64,000 bases of DNA, from NCBI GenBank assembly GCA_010093515.1, contig MU001671.1, positions 287,817 through 351,816 of the forward strand, read 5' to 3'. Origin of the DNA: Lineolata rhizophorae. Lineage: Eukaryota; Ascomycota; Dothideomycetes; Lineolatales; Lineolataceae. Made by a program: the position numbers and the translations under genes. A model generated the notes under the pieces. The model was not told the DNA's origin. It saw nothing but the letters and a program-made list of their open reading frames with translations, and ran no database searches. Below, piece after piece: positions 1-12,860 of this stretch (positions are counted from its first letter, which is position 1; each line of letters starts with the position of its first letter).

Positions 1-3000
1 ATGGAAATCAGATGTGCGGGCAGACGGCCATCAGTAAAACAGATACTGGTTAGCAATAGTAGGACATTAATTTCTTGACACCTTAAAAACTAGTAACCCA
101 TGTTTGTACCATCAATGCTATCCTTATAAAAGGACCTGATTTAACATAAAGTATGTAGGTATATTTATTAGCTTCTTTTAATTCTCTATATATATTATAA
201 CTAATTTAGCTCTAGAGTAGAGTGATTAAATTGAGGGATAGTTTACGGGTAAAATTTCTTCAACTTAGACCTGAATTCCATTCAAGTAGATAGGAAGGAT
301 TTTCCTTGTTTTTATATATACTAATACTCTATCTTCTAAACAGCAGTACTGTAAGTTTTTTATAATTTTATCTCTTTTATTTTGTATCAAAGTAATGAGG
401 TAGTCTTCCCCTATTTTGGTAGGAAGCGTGGTGAGTGTCAAGAGACTTATAACTTAGCATTGTAGAAGCTGTAAATGCCGTCAAGGCTTAACTGCAACTC
501 AAATAATTCTAATAGTGCTTTAGCTTTATTATGGAACAGACCTTCCGTGCTTTCGTATATGCAAAAGACAGCTAGAGAAGTTCAAGTATGGGCTACCTGA
601 CGGCTCAAATGAAATTGTACATGATTTATAGATTTTAGATTTTAAAAGGTCAGAATCTAAGCAAAATCCAGTAAAGCTGAAGGTCTATGAAGTAGTAAAC
701 TGTCAAGAAATAAAATATGCAAGTTTATACCTAGTCATGGTTAATTAAGGGTACTGCCCTGGACGCACTAACCAATAAACATTGATAAACAGTGAACCCT
801 ATATTTGCAAGACCATACCAAAATCACCGCTTATAAATATTATTTATTTTATTTGCACAGTATATTGGCACATTTAAATCCTTCTTTAGGAACAAGGTCC
901 CGTTCGAGTACACCACGCGCACTTCTTGGAGGTGAAACAGTCATGTGTATGTCCGGAAACCAGTCGGCTATGAGATAGTTTCCTTCAACAGATATAATGT
1001 TATGCCATAGCTAGAGAATAAAATAATTGACATCAAGCTTCAAATATGGGTTCTAAAGCCGACGTTGAACCAGGGGCTATACTTATTGCCGCCAAATCAA
1101 ATAGCATAAAGTCACTGAGGATATTACTTCATTGTAACATTTATCCCAAGATTCAAAGATTCTGTTCCGTGAACTGCGGTTACATATTTGGATTTTAAAA
1201 GCGTGGAAGAGAACCGCCGTGGAGTCGAATTTTGTAGTAGCAAGTTGGCGTACGCTACCACCACTGTCTAGTGACAAACCATTAATTGAACAAGGCTATA
1301 AAATGTGCTGAGCAGGTAGGCATCCTGCAGCCTAGTAAAGTTTTGTCTATGACATTAATGTCGCCTGTTAGTCTACCTCTCTGTACAATGGCCGCCTTTG
1401 TTATGAGCTAGAACAGTAGTGGCGCTGCTTCTAACATCTGTTGTGATTTAGCAAAGTATTGTGCTATAGCTCATCAATTTCTGCGCGATAGAGTCCTCCT
1501 TATAAAATTACTTTTAGAAATTTGTAAACTGAAGCTGGTATAGCTATAAGTAGGAAAACGATTAAAACACTTTGTAGTATAATCCTTGGAGTGGAAGTTG
1601 AGAGCCGTGAGAATCTATCACAATCCTGCGGGTTGCCCCGGGCGATGATGTCACATAGAGTCGACCCTAGTCGACCCTAGTCGACCCTATCGGAGTTACT
1701 TCCGGGCCGTGTAGGCATTTGCTGCCCTTGGTGCTCCAACTCTAAAAGCTCGCCCTAGGTATTATTTCTTCCCGAGAAGACGACGTTTACGGCCTCGTTT
1801 TATTTTCTTTCGCTTGATTGCGACTAAATTTCAAAGCGTGCTAGCCTATGTAGTACGCGCGTATGGGATAGAACTGCGTATAGCCTTCCCTTAATAGAGT
1901 TGCGCATTGTGCTCCTTAGGTCTACAATACGTCAATTCAGGTCCCACGCAATACTATCCGGGATCTGTGTGAAGCGCTAGAAGAGCGAGCTCAGCACCTC
2001 CTTATCTAGGTAGTGAGTCTGTATTTCCGTACGCTCTATTCTAGTAAAACAGAATTTGTCATTTCGTATCTTCATTTGGCATGAATAAGCTCGGAATTGT
2101 GTTATACTTTCCTACGCTTCAGAGAATTCAAAGTCCTGGCCAACATATAATCTCTTCGTTCCAAATTTAATTGCGAATCAGCCTTCAATATCTTGAGGTA
2201 AAGCAACTTTTGGGGTGTAGTCACTTGCTCTCACCAGCTGATGCTAGGTTAGTCTACTGTCTTGTTTCGCCGAATAGGGGAGATATCTAGGCGACGAAGA
2301 TACAGGTGGGCTTATAAGGCACGTATGAAAGCGCTATTGGCACATTCGAGTTTATCGTTATAAAGTGTAATTCATAGACAGATATCACTAGGTATCCGGG
2401 TGAATGGGACCCATCAAACACGGACAGCACTCATATGGCACTTAATTACGCTCTAGAGCCTTTGTCGCCGGACAGTTCGTCGATCTTCACGTCTACTTGC
2501 CTGGATCGGTCGGGCCGACTCGTAGGCTGGCAGACTCGCAGACTCCCAGGCTTGGGCTGCAATACGCAAATCTAAGTAACTGGGAACACTCTGCAGCTCC
2601 TAAGCACCAAGCAAGCAAACTGAAGCCTTATCTGCCTTACGTCATTTGTATTATGCGAGAGCACGTATTGCTAGTTCAAGAGTGTCGCAGAAAGGGGGCT
2701 TGCCAACGCAGCAGTGGCCTGTTTACCCGACCGGAAGTACGTCCGCCGCCAGTACACTGTGACTAAGCCACGCTCCTGAACTCTCCAGTGCCCGTAATCG
2801 AGAACCTTCCCCTCGACCGTCCTACGACAACCCTCTCTAATATGTCGAGCAGATCGTTCTATACATCTTCGCGGTCGTCTTGAGCTTTGTTCATACTGAC
2901 ATTTGTTAGAAACCGTTACCACCTTGTCACCAGCTGATGGACGGCGTGTCGCAATCGACTGGATTATTTGCAACTTTGCAGGCTTGCTCTCACCGTTCGG

Positions 3001-4023
3001 AACTTTCAAGTGATCCGGGGCCATCCCATCGACTTTCCAATCGCTTTGTATCTCCTGGTCGGCTTCTGTTATCTTAATATACCCCGTGTGACGCGTCGTG
3101 TCTCTCTGGGAAGCCACTTCCCCCCTTTCGGGGAACGGGTTGAATGCCTTTCGTTGAACGGTGAATGCAGACTACCGGTCCGTACCTCGGGGGCTTAGGC
3201 CAAGTTGAGAGACTTTAAAGGTTCGTTATCGCTTCTCTTATGGCGTAGTCTTTGCGCTTCGGGCAAAACAACCTCTCGATGTGCTCATGGGGCCCTCCGG
3301 CGCCGCCGATCACCGTTGAAAATCCTCGGAACTGCAACTGACTGCGGGTAAAGACTTGACAGGTCGTTCCGGCTCCCTTCTGCTCTATCCCTCATCCTTC
3401 GAATAGCTTATCGCCGTTGAATTGCATTGTTGGGTACACTCGCCGTTTAGACCGTCAACTTTACGTCGCACAACGCTTTGGAGGGAAATGATCTCTGGCC
3501 ATTACGGTCAACACGTTCACGTCCTACCTGTCCATAAATTAGTCAAAGGGTCATATTTTGAGTTGCATGCTGCGCATTCAGATAATTGGATATCTTTATT
3601 TTTGGTTTTCTTTTGCAGATAGTTATCCGTTCGCTCATGCTCTGCGATCGACCACTTGGTGAAGTCTTTTACAGACGCACACGCCTTTCACCTCCTAGCC
3701 TAGGCAATTTCAGCCAAATGCGATGCGTGTGTAGCCCGAGTCGTGGCTTCCCTTTTTCTCGTGGTTTCTATGTTGAGGATGGCGAAATAGCCATACCATT
3801 CAGTCTCGATCGGTCTCAAAACAGGCCCTCAGTGCGTCGGTGCACGTTATCCTCAGGAATCCGCCCAAAATCCCGCCAAAACCCCCTATTACATTCCTCC
3901 AAAATCATCAAATGTTCAAATATTCGTCGGCATTTGGTACATATTGCCGAAAAGACGGCTCGACAGTCCAGTTCTCCAGCGTGTGGATGCAATGCTAACC
4001 CGGATGTTTGTGAGCGCCCGAAG
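1..4023. other. gene-free left flank, AT-rich at its outer part
   Basis: I see no supportable gene in this stretch. About the first 1.6 kb is strongly AT-rich with stop codons dense in all frames, as in repeat-induced-point-mutated or otherwise decayed fungal DNA. The composition then rises towards that of the genes. A ten-base unit beginning gtcgac is repeated three times at 1660-1689. The longest minus-strand frame (2671-3117) has no recognisable domain and no codon bias I would trust. The flank ends at the stop codon of the regulator gene at 4024. Confidence 0.5.
1660..1689. repeat. three tandem copies of a 10-bp unit
   Basis: The unit gtcgacccta occurs three times head to tail without a mismatch. 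It sits at the transition from AT-rich to more balanced sequence. It is too short and too GC-rich to be a telomeric array. No function is evident. Confidence 0.7.
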
Positions 4024-5891
4024 TCATCCCTCCGCACAGTTTCTTTGAGGAATGAATCGTACCTTTGCGGCCTCCGTCAGGTCAATATCATTAGTAATCT
4101 GGTGCCGACATAATGCATCCTCTGGCGCGCCCAACCAGTTGCAACTTACCGTTTTAGCCATGTCCAGGAGCCATCCCATGTTCGTGTGCATAGACGCCGT
4201 TTTGACTGCAAGCTCCCGAATGCCCGGCCAGGGGACGAAATCCACCGCCAGAGGATGGGGCATGAATAGTTGGTTGGGCAGCGGTCTTAGCCACTCCGGC
4301 ATCGACTTGTACGTCTCCGGCGATGGGTTGACCTTCCATCGCATCAAGTGCCAGAACATGTACATGGCACCAAAGGCCTTCATCTCGAAGTTCTCGACTA
4401 TAACGCTGTGGACCATGCGCGCGGCCCATTTCGACAGCATCGGAGCACCGGCGTACTCGCGTTCGTCGAAGAGCGCCCCGATGTTGGGGTGCAGACCGTA
4501 CACTGCATCTGCAGACAAGCCGCCCTGGACGCTATCTCGAGCGTCGAGGAAGAACTTTTGGCACTCGCCCGTCACGGTGCCGCCGTTAGGCTTGTTGATG
4601 GTCATCATCGCCCACATCGGCACAAAGAGGTTCTCCACCTGCCGAACCTGGACGACGTCGGGGTAGTTGTTGGCCCGAACGCTGCTCGAGAAGGGCAAAT
4701 TCCCGGAGAAATCCCAGAAGTTCGGATGCACCGCCACAGAGTTGGCGGGCGCCTGTGTGATGTCCAGGCTATGCAGATTCGACGATCCATGCTGTCCCGG
4801 CCGCGACCCCGCGAGCGCGCGGTGGGTAGGAGACACTGCTCGTATCGTCAGTTTAGTCGGAGAGAGAGAGATCACGTTAATGTTACGCACATGATGGTGG
4901 CCCACTTTCCTCCAGTTCGTCGATGTTGACCGTCTCGCCAAATATTTTGGAGATGTTTTGGGCCTCCTCCTGAGCGGATGCCGAGTGCGAGGCAACATTG
5001 AGCAACTCTCGCTGGTCGAAGAGGGGAAGGAAGAAACGGCTTTGTGGCGGAACTCTGGGTATGGATCCGGAAATGCCGACGGACTGTTCCAGACCCGCGC
5101 CCGCGAACCCATAGTCTTCCGACGACGGCGAAAACAATGTCAGATCCATCGGGTCCGTCAACACTGCAGAGAGGGGGGGAGGCGCCCGCTCTGCAGATTG
5201 CCGCGAAGTGGCCCCTAGGTCGCTCGTGCTGTTCACTTTTAGTTCTCTGCGCAACGGGCGTCGCGATGCTCGGCTAGTGGTTCCAAAAAGGGCTGGGCTA
5301 CCATACCTCTGGGGCTGTGGTTGGACCCTGGGACGCTTGGAGCGGGAGGATCCCGCGGCATCTGCTTCCGAACTTGCCTGGTGGGGGATATGGCTCGGGG
5401 GGTCTGGTTGCACCGAGTCAACCAATGCGGCAACTTGGTCTCCTTGCCTCAAGCGAGAAAGAAGGCTGTAAGCCTCTTCCTCGGTGCTGGTTCGCAGGGC
5501 GTTCACGAGGGATTCGAATTCTCCAACCTTCTGGTCGAGATCGCGGTTCTGGGCCATCACGACGTCCTTTCGAGACATGCCCTCCGGGACGTCGTAATGA
5601 CACTCGTCTTTGCGTCTGAGGCAGGGTGTACAGGTTGGGCGTAAACCGTCGCACTGATGAAGCGCCGGGTGAGTGAACGCTAGTGGTACTGGGACACCTC
5701 ACAAGCCATGTTACCTTGCATCGGCGGCGTTGGCATTTTAAACACGCTACCGCTACCTGCCTAGGAGCCTTGCTGCCCTCACCTCGTCCTTCTTGTGGCC
5801 GTGCGCCAGGTGGGCCGCTGTCAGTCTGAGATATGGGCGACCCGGAGCCGGTCTGTGGCTCCTTCGGCGGAGCCGGCGCTATCCTCCTCAT
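4024..5891 (-). CDS. Zn(II)2Cys6 transcription factor with DUF3425-like C-terminal region
   Basis: A nuclear DNA-binding regulator of about 583 aa in three exons: 5715-5891, 4891-5653 and 4024-4835. The introns are 61 nt and 55 nt, and the second has a CTAAACTGAC branch site. Joining exons 1 and 2 completes a textbook binuclear zinc cluster, C-x2-C-x6-C-x6-C-x2-C-x6-C, starting near residue 50. The first intron falls exactly between the basic RRRCK segment and the third cysteine. A short helical stretch follows that could act as linker or dimer element. The C-terminal third contains the pattern LRP-x-QL-x2-PHP-x3-D-x-VPWP-x-IRE, which I know from fungal DUF3425 regions. The start is the ATG at 5891; the frame stays open upstream, but only with a GTG. 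Target genes cannot be inferred: neighbouring genes are absent on the left, and the carboxypeptidase lies 2 kb to the right. Confidence 0.85.
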
Positions 5892-7946
5892 GCCTCGGAG
5901 CTTGAGGAATCTGCAGGACGCGTTGAGCACGGGCGAGAGTTCATTGGGCTATCCCCCGGGAGCGTGGGCGCCCCGGCGGGGCGGCCTGGTGGTACGGGTT
6001 AGGGAAGGCGATCTTAGGGGAGCGAATTAGGGACGTTCCATGAGTAAACTACCGCCATCCTGCCCGACACATACCAACCTCCCGCAACAAACTACTATCG
6101 AGAGGACTCCCAGAGGCTTTCGCTACGGATACGTCCTATTACAAAATAGCCAGAAGGAAATAGAACGGTTGGAAATGGCGGGACGGACTTGAACTGAAAG
6201 GTTGTAAATACTTTTACGGACGGTCGATGAGTCTCCGGTATATCGATTCCAATATACAGTGCACCCCCACAATCAAAGTCGGAAATTCACAGAATGTGCC
6301 CTCTTCACACTGCTACAGCGTGTCGGCGGCGCTCTCGCGCTCTGTTAGGGTCGTAGAACCAAATCGTCGGCGGCTTCGGCGTGCGGGATAGACGCTAGGG
6401 AGGTCGATATGGCAAGTGGCAACTGCGTACGGGGATAGTACATTCAGTGGAATCGGCGCCGCGAAAGCCCTGCTCGGTCCGATCTTGCTCCGGCGCGAAT
6501 GGACGGTATTGTGAGAGCTCAGTTAGTGCTATAAAACGTTCCGATCGGACGTCGCGTCACTCTCTCTTCGCTACTCGCAGGAATAAGGGAAATTTTTGCC
6601 ACGCCGCAGCCCGCAGCCGCACGCAACTTTCCTCCTAGCTCAGGAGACCTTTAGTCATCGAACAAGCTTGCCCGGATGAGTGCGTACCATTATAAAGGGC
6701 CTAGATTGCTTTGGTGCTCTTTGTACCTTGTAGGGCCCGGCCGTACGAACTCGACCATTCGGAGTTCAGTCCGTCCTTACCTATGTCTGATTCGGTAAAG
6801 CTCGGCGTCAGTCTCCGACGCACTGCCCGAAGGGTCAAACCCATCCAAACCACCGACTACTACGTACTCCAACCGGCTTCCCGATGGCGACACGTTCCTC
6901 CCTAGCCAGCGACAGGCTGGCGCGTAGAAATCAGTTCAGCGGCAGTGGGAAATGTCCTAGGCCACAGGGACGCGCGCATTCAGATGTTGATGCCGGTGGA
7001 ACTGAGAAGAAAAGAGATGAACAGATGCAGGAAGGGCACTTGCTATGGCGGTCTACATAGCCAGGAGAGAGAAAGCGCGATAATTCAACTGTTAGCTACA
7101 GCAGCTCGAAGAGTCCTACTCAATAGCTTCGCACTGTCGCGGACCTCGACGACAGGCCGTTGCGACGATTACGCGCGGGAGTACAGATCGTACATTAGTC
7201 CGTATCCTTTGGCATCCCTCACCACCACCCAAGTGAACTAATACGCCAATTCCCACGCAAGTCTTGCTCAAGGAGAATTGAGATATTAAGATTCCGCTGC
7301 TCGAAATTAACGGACGCAGCCCTTTGGTGGCCCAACAACAACGCGACGCTTTGCCACTATCGATCCATCTCTGCCGGCCGTAGTTCACGGCAGTCCATCA
7401 CTTGCGCTCGTGTGCGCGTCGCCAATCTACGGTCTCCCGCCCCCGCTCACGCGCCCGGCCCATCATGCGAACGACATTGGCTTTGCGGCCGCCTTCGAAA
7501 AGCATTGCCGAGCGCCAGAGGACCAACGCGCCCGTGGACGCGTGGATTCTGGAATCAGACCACCATGGCGGCCGAACGAAGCAACGATTCGCGTCGATCG
7601 CGAATCCATCTAGACCACATCTTTCAACAGCTCATGGTTACAGGCTTGTGCGTTTACAATGCGCGCGATGTCTACATCACTCCCAAGCTCCACGCTGCCG
7701 GCCTCTTCTCGAATCTCTACCCATCTCCGATTGGAGTCTGCGTCGACGACCCCAGACCAGGGTCGCGACCAGGCCAAAAACTTTTCAAATCAACCCCTGA
7801 TCGAAGCCGATCTCCCGCGGCGCGTGCGCGCGAGCCCGGCCAGATCAACATGAAGAACGAAAAGACCTTTTTTTTTTTTTTTTTTTTGAAATCGTGCTCG
7901 TCGCCAAACATCGAAACTTCAACTGCAAGCCAACCACACAGTCCGC
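5892..7946. other. intergenic region, no gene recognised
   Basis: This holds the upstream region of the zinc-cluster gene and the 3' side of the carboxypeptidase gene. Several overlapping frames of 60-200 codons occur near 7400-8030 on the plus strand. They look like chance openings in GC-rich DNA and share no family features. A run of twenty T lies at 7868-7887. Confidence 0.5.
7868..7887. repeat. poly-T tract of 20
   Basis: A homopolymer of twenty T on the plus strand (poly-A on the coding strand of the neighbouring carboxypeptidase). It starts about 60 bp beyond that gene's stop codon. It may be part of the 3' untranslated or termination region, or a retroposition scar. No target-site duplication was obvious. 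Confidence 0.8.
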
Positions 7947-10248
7947 CTACGCGAGCACGGCGGCGCCAAGCATTCCCAAGGCCAGCCCACCAGCGATCTC
8001 CCACGCCGCCACCCCACCGCCCAATCTAGGCCTCGCCGCATCTGTCCCCGTGGTACTCGCCTGCGCACCGGACTCTGTCGCCGTAGCTGTCGTCGTGACT
8101 GTGGCGGTGGTAGTCGGCGTCGCGCTCTCCGTCCCATTGGTCCCGTTGCCCTGCCCCTGAAGGTCCGGAAACAGGTGCGTCGTGTTGGCGTCGACGACGA
8201 TCCAGTCGCGCACGAGGACGTCGCCTGCCTCGACGGCCTCCCACTGCTCCTCGGTGCACTGGTCGTCGTCCAGAATGTAGCAGGTCGGCGCCGGCATGGG
8301 GATGACGTCGTTGGTCGTGTCGAGCGTGTCGTCGGGGCCCTCGCTCGAATAAAAAGTGCCGTTTCCCCCGCCACCTGTCGACACCCCGCCCGCCGCGGTG
8401 TCGACCTCGCCCGTCGCGATGTCCCGGTTGAACAGCGCGCGCATGAAGATGCGGTACGCCGTCTCGGGCTGGTAGGCGGGCACCTCGTGGCCGGCCTGGA
8501 AGACGCGCGAGAAGGACAGGTTGCCATGCTGGCGGACCAAGCCGCCGACGTACGAGTCGTTAACCTGGATGTCGGCGTAGCCGGCCGCGGCGAAGGCGTC
8601 GCTCTGGGCGTGCGGGATCGCCAGGCTGACCCGCTCGCCGCCGAACCAGTTGCACGCGTAGTCGCGGTCGCCGTACACGAGCGTCACCTTGATGCCCGAA
8701 TCGAGCAGGTACGCGAGGTCGCCCAGCCAGCCGGGGCGCGGATAGTCGCCGATGGCCCGGAAGGTATCGCCGACGTCACCGTTGCTCTGCGTCCAGTTGA
8801 CGGGGGTGCCGAGCGCCTGCTGCACGTGCGGCTGGTTGAGGAAGCCCTGGTAGAACGGCACGGGGAAGGCCGCCGGGTTGATGGCCGAGATGTCGTAGTA
8901 GTTGCGCTCTGAGTACTGGAGGTACGGGTTCCGGATGTTTTCAACGCAGAACATCTCAGCGTCGTCGCAGATCTCGTTGACCGTGTCGTTGACGCCTTGG
9001 TTTGTGGGGTCGAACTCCCGCGCGAGCTCGCGGCAATGCGCGATCTGATCGTGACAGCCACCCTCGCCATAGTACGCGTCGAGCGACGCGTTGTACACCG
9101 TTTCGTTGATGACCTGGATGCCGTACGTATTGTTGAAGGCCATTTCCGGATACCCCGGCCATTGAACCTGGCGGTCGATGCATCCGTTGATAATGAGGAG
9201 CGTGTCTAGGTCAATCACATACTGCTCGCCGACGTCTGTCCAAGTCCCGTTGAGGATCTTTTCGTTCTGTTCCTGGAAGAAGGCCGCAAACGCCGGGCCA
9301 TATCTACCGCCGTATGACTCCGTGGAAATGGAAATCCGATCGTCATTGGGCCTGTAATGCGGGAACTCTTGGAACCAAACTTGGGCAAAGTGCCAGAGCG
9401 CACGTGCCGAGTTTGACGTCCCCTGTGTCGTGAAATTGCCGTCGTGGCTCGGCCCCGTGCCGACGTAGAACGTATTGTTCTGTTCCGGAATCTCCATTTC
9501 GTCAAAGTCGACAACGGTCGTGTTTCCACCGATTTCCCTCGTGATGTTCACGAGTGTGTCGTACGAGAACCCCACCTGTACGGGCTGGTCTAGGTAAAGC
9601 ATATTCACTTCAAAGTCGTGTCAGCGCCTTGAAGTCCTTTTTACAGTGCCTTCAGATCGCCGCGACTGTCCGAAGGGCTCTCGAAACTCGCCTACCTTCA
9701 TTATTCCACGACCAATCGTTTAAATACGTCGAGTTCGAATCCGAGTTCACAAAACACGGTCCGTTCTCGCGCATCAGCCCGAGCATCGAGCTACTGCCTG
9801 GCCCGCCGTTCATCCACAACGATAGCGGCGCATTCTGCGGATCGTTGCGGGACTCGAAGAACCAGAAGAAGGTGTTGATGGCGTAGTCCTGCTCGACGCC
9901 GAGGTCGTCCACGGTGCCGTTGGGTAAGTGCACGTATCCAGCGTACGAGCGCACGCCCTCGGTCGTTTCGCAGATGTTGGTCTGTTGAATTGCGGTAGGG
10001 CACCAAGGCAAATTCGTGAGTCCTCAATTGCGGGAGCAGGATTTGAGTTCGCGGTGGCAGGAGTCTGATCGAATGCCGCAAGAGTCTGGCCGACTTACTT
10101 CTTTGAAAGATATGGTAATGTCCTCGTCAAACTGCGAGTGTAGCACCGTCACGTCCTCCGGCGTGGGTGGGAATTGCGCTTGAGCAAATTCAACCAGGCC
10201 AGCCGCTGCCACCAGCGCCGTCGCTATGGTAGGGAATTTCGCTGACAT
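7947..10248 (-). CDS. secreted serine carboxypeptidase, peptidase family S10, probably GPI-anchored
   Basis: Removes C-terminal residues from peptides at acidic pH, outside the cell or at the wall. Three exons, 10099-10248, 9696-9981 and 7947-9607, give 698 aa; introns are 117 and 88 nt. The ATG at 10248 starts a clean signal peptide ([17 protein letters not shown], then a cleavable AQA). Family landmarks appear in order: CETT[15 protein letters not shown], [32 protein letters not shown] with the nucleophile Ser about 243, GDRDYACNW with Asp about 461, and FQAGHEVP with His about 519. After the catalytic domain comes a Ser/Thr/Gly-rich stretch and then a hydrophobic C-terminal tail ([14 protein letters not shown]). 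Together these look like a GPI-attachment signal. Many N-x-S/T sites suggest heavy glycosylation. It resembles fungal carboxypeptidase S1 homologues. Anchoring is inferred from the tail only. Confidence 0.93.
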
Positions 10249-12678
10249 GATCGCTATCTTCAACCCGTCCCAGACGATAATTGTCTGTTTTATTTTTTGT
10301 TTTGGAGTGGTCTTACAACGACCGCAAAGACCAATTGGTTTCACGCCAGCTACGACAGCAAAGAGCTAGGTTCCTCTGATCTCAAGGCGTCTCGACGTAC
10401 CGCGCACAATCGCAGTATTCAAATGAAGGTATCCCGTCACTGCAAGCGGACAGGAAGCTTGCCGTGCAACGCAACGCAACCGCATAGCTTCCTTGCTTGC
10501 GCGCGCCCTACCCATACTTAAACAAAACAGACCCCACTCGAAGGCTACGTCTATTTGCCCTGTCCATGTCTTTACCGAGGGCAAAAAAGAAAACTCCTCC
10601 CGTCGATCCTCGCACGGCGAAGTGAAGCTGCGTGCGGTGGGCGCGCGCGCGTGCATGAACGACAGCCGGCTACGGCAAGTTTATCAGGAAAATGTAGCTG
10701 CCGTCTCAGGTAAATCAGGGCGCCAATCCCCCCTCTTTACCCCATTTTGGTTGTTTTTCGTCCCGGCTCCGGGGCCCCCGGCCTCCCGCCTAGGGCCGTA
10801 TTTCCCACTCCTGCGTAGCATGGCTAGCTAGGTAGGACTGCGTGATGTTCGAGGTAGGTACATACGGTCCCAAATAGGCCAGGGCTCTGAACGGCGCGCA
10901 TAGACATGGGTTGGATCCTTTTAAGCTTGCTTGTCGCTGCAGAGGAGCGAACAAGCGGGGTGGCCGGGGTTCTATTGGGTCGCAGGGGTCGGCTGGTCGA
11001 CGTAGTATGACGGTCACTGTGTTGCGTGGGGAAGGGAACTCAGATAGATACGGCGTTCCATGCACGCCAAGACGACGAGGTCAGCATCCCTATCGGTGAC
11101 ATCGCCGATGTTCCGGCATAACGAACTCATGCTAAGGTACCTACCTAACTGGGCCAACATGCATCACCGTTGCTGCTTGAATCCTTTTTCATTCCGTCCA
11201 GATAGGCCGTATTTTCTTGGTACATTCCTAGTTCGACCTCGTATTTCTGTAAACCCGGGATATTCTCTTCTGCGAATTTTATAGCCGGCAGAGACTGTTG
11301 ACTCGACGGTTGGTTAGATAGTCACGTGAGATTGACGTCAATTTATCCCATGAGTAGCTAGTTCACTGCTTTCTTCCAAAGCTCTGGCAATTTATGTTTG
11401 GAGAATTGACCAGAATATCTCAGAGAATAGGTATATTGTCCGTCTCAGCGGCATCTGTTACTACCTAATACTGATTTTGTAGACTTGAGTTTGCATTGCA
11501 CTCTTAACTAACAATTAGGCATAAAATCTCTACGAGTCAAGAAGCCCCTATACCAATCACGATATCTCCTTCAAACGTCCTCCAGCCACATTCATATCTT
11601 CTTTTTGTAGAATCCTTACGTCACAACACCGCCAACCAATACCCTACATTGTCTATGTCTCTACAACGCAAACCGCATCAGTAGAAACGCCCTCCTTCAC
11701 ATAAATCGCCGCCCCTGCGTCACAGAGCTCAAACCGGAGTATATAAATTAGCCTTGTAGTAGGACGTGTGTAGTCTCTCGCGAGACTTACCAAATAACTC
11801 GCTTTGAACAAGAAAGTCTACATAGCAGCACTATGCCATAAATCCGAGTTATTTACTGATGACTGGAGGTAAATAGCAAATATACTACACTTTCAATATC
11901 CGAAGAGGTAAGGGAAAGCGGAACAAGCCAGGAAAGAGAGACACCCTTCCATACATATGTCCCTTCATATAGGATAAAATGATCAACTGGACACTGAACA
12001 CTGAACATTTTTACAGAAAAAAAAAAAAGAAAAGAGCTGCTAAGACAAGACGACACCCCTCCCATCCGAGACTCCGTTGGCAAAGCATGCTGCCCACATG
12101 CACGCACATCAAACATCCTACATAAGCAAATCCAGCTTTCACGTACCTCCCTCCACCTATGCTACCCGACCACTCTCCACTTCCCTCTTTCCTTCCTACT
12201 TGCCCTGTACAAACGAAGAGCGAGAGCAACCAGGAAGGACAGGAGGAAAGCGCGCGCGCTTGCCAGGCTGCGTCGCAGCGGGTTTGCCGCCCAACAGACG
12301 CGCGCGATGCGAGCCCGCGGGCACGATTCCACCGCGTCCACACGCGCAGAGACCGCGCGACCCGATGCCGATCACTGCGGTCCCCGTTCCCCAGAACACC
12401 ACCGACCGTGTCCCGGGCCACGCCCGCGCTTCACAACACGACGCGCGCGCAAAAGGAAAGCAAGTCGCACGCACGAAAAGGCAGACGCGTCTCTTGATTC
12501 GATAACAAACGGTCGGTCAGCCGATCAGTCCGATCGGGTCTTCGGCCAGAAAAGTCTACTACCGTCGCCCTTCCTCCCTATAGCAATACCATCTAGCAGT
12601 TAGCACTGCACTCGAACTTCGCCCTCGGGCCTTTTGCTCTCATTTCGCCCTTCCCTCACTTCACCTCCCCACCCCCTT

Positions 12679-12693
12679 CCCCCCCCCCCCCCC
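12679..12693. repeat. poly-C tract of 15
   Basis: A homopolymer of fifteen C within a pyrimidine-rich stretch that also contains CCCCACCCCC. It lies about 550 bp past the stop codon of the HECT ligase gene. Confidence 0.8.
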
Positions 12694-12837
12694 ATCTCCC
12701 CATGCATCTTTCTCCAAAACCCAAATCAACGCGGATACAGTGACACGAAACAGGACAACCCGACCACGCACAAAGCACGCAAACCCCCTACAAAAGGGAA
12801 AGGTTCGAGCCCGGAGAAGGAGGGAGAGCGGGGGGGA

Positions 12838-12860
12838 AGAGAGAGAGAGAGAGAGAGAGA
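12838..12860. repeat. GA dinucleotide microsatellite
   Basis: About eleven GA units following a GGGGGG run. It lies in the gene-free 3' flank of the HECT ligase. Length polymorphism between strains would be expected. Confidence 0.8.

Noticed and set aside
1660-1689. Short tandem repeat as telomere-like sequence
   Set aside because: The unit is GTCGACCCTA, not TTAGGG-type, with only three copies and internal to the window.
2671-3117. 148-codon minus-strand frame
   Set aside because: Balanced composition made it worth a look, but no domain, no convincing start, and no splice-compatible neighbour exon.
8175-8912. 245-codon plus-strand frame
   Set aside because: Antisense shadow of the carboxypeptidase catalytic exon.
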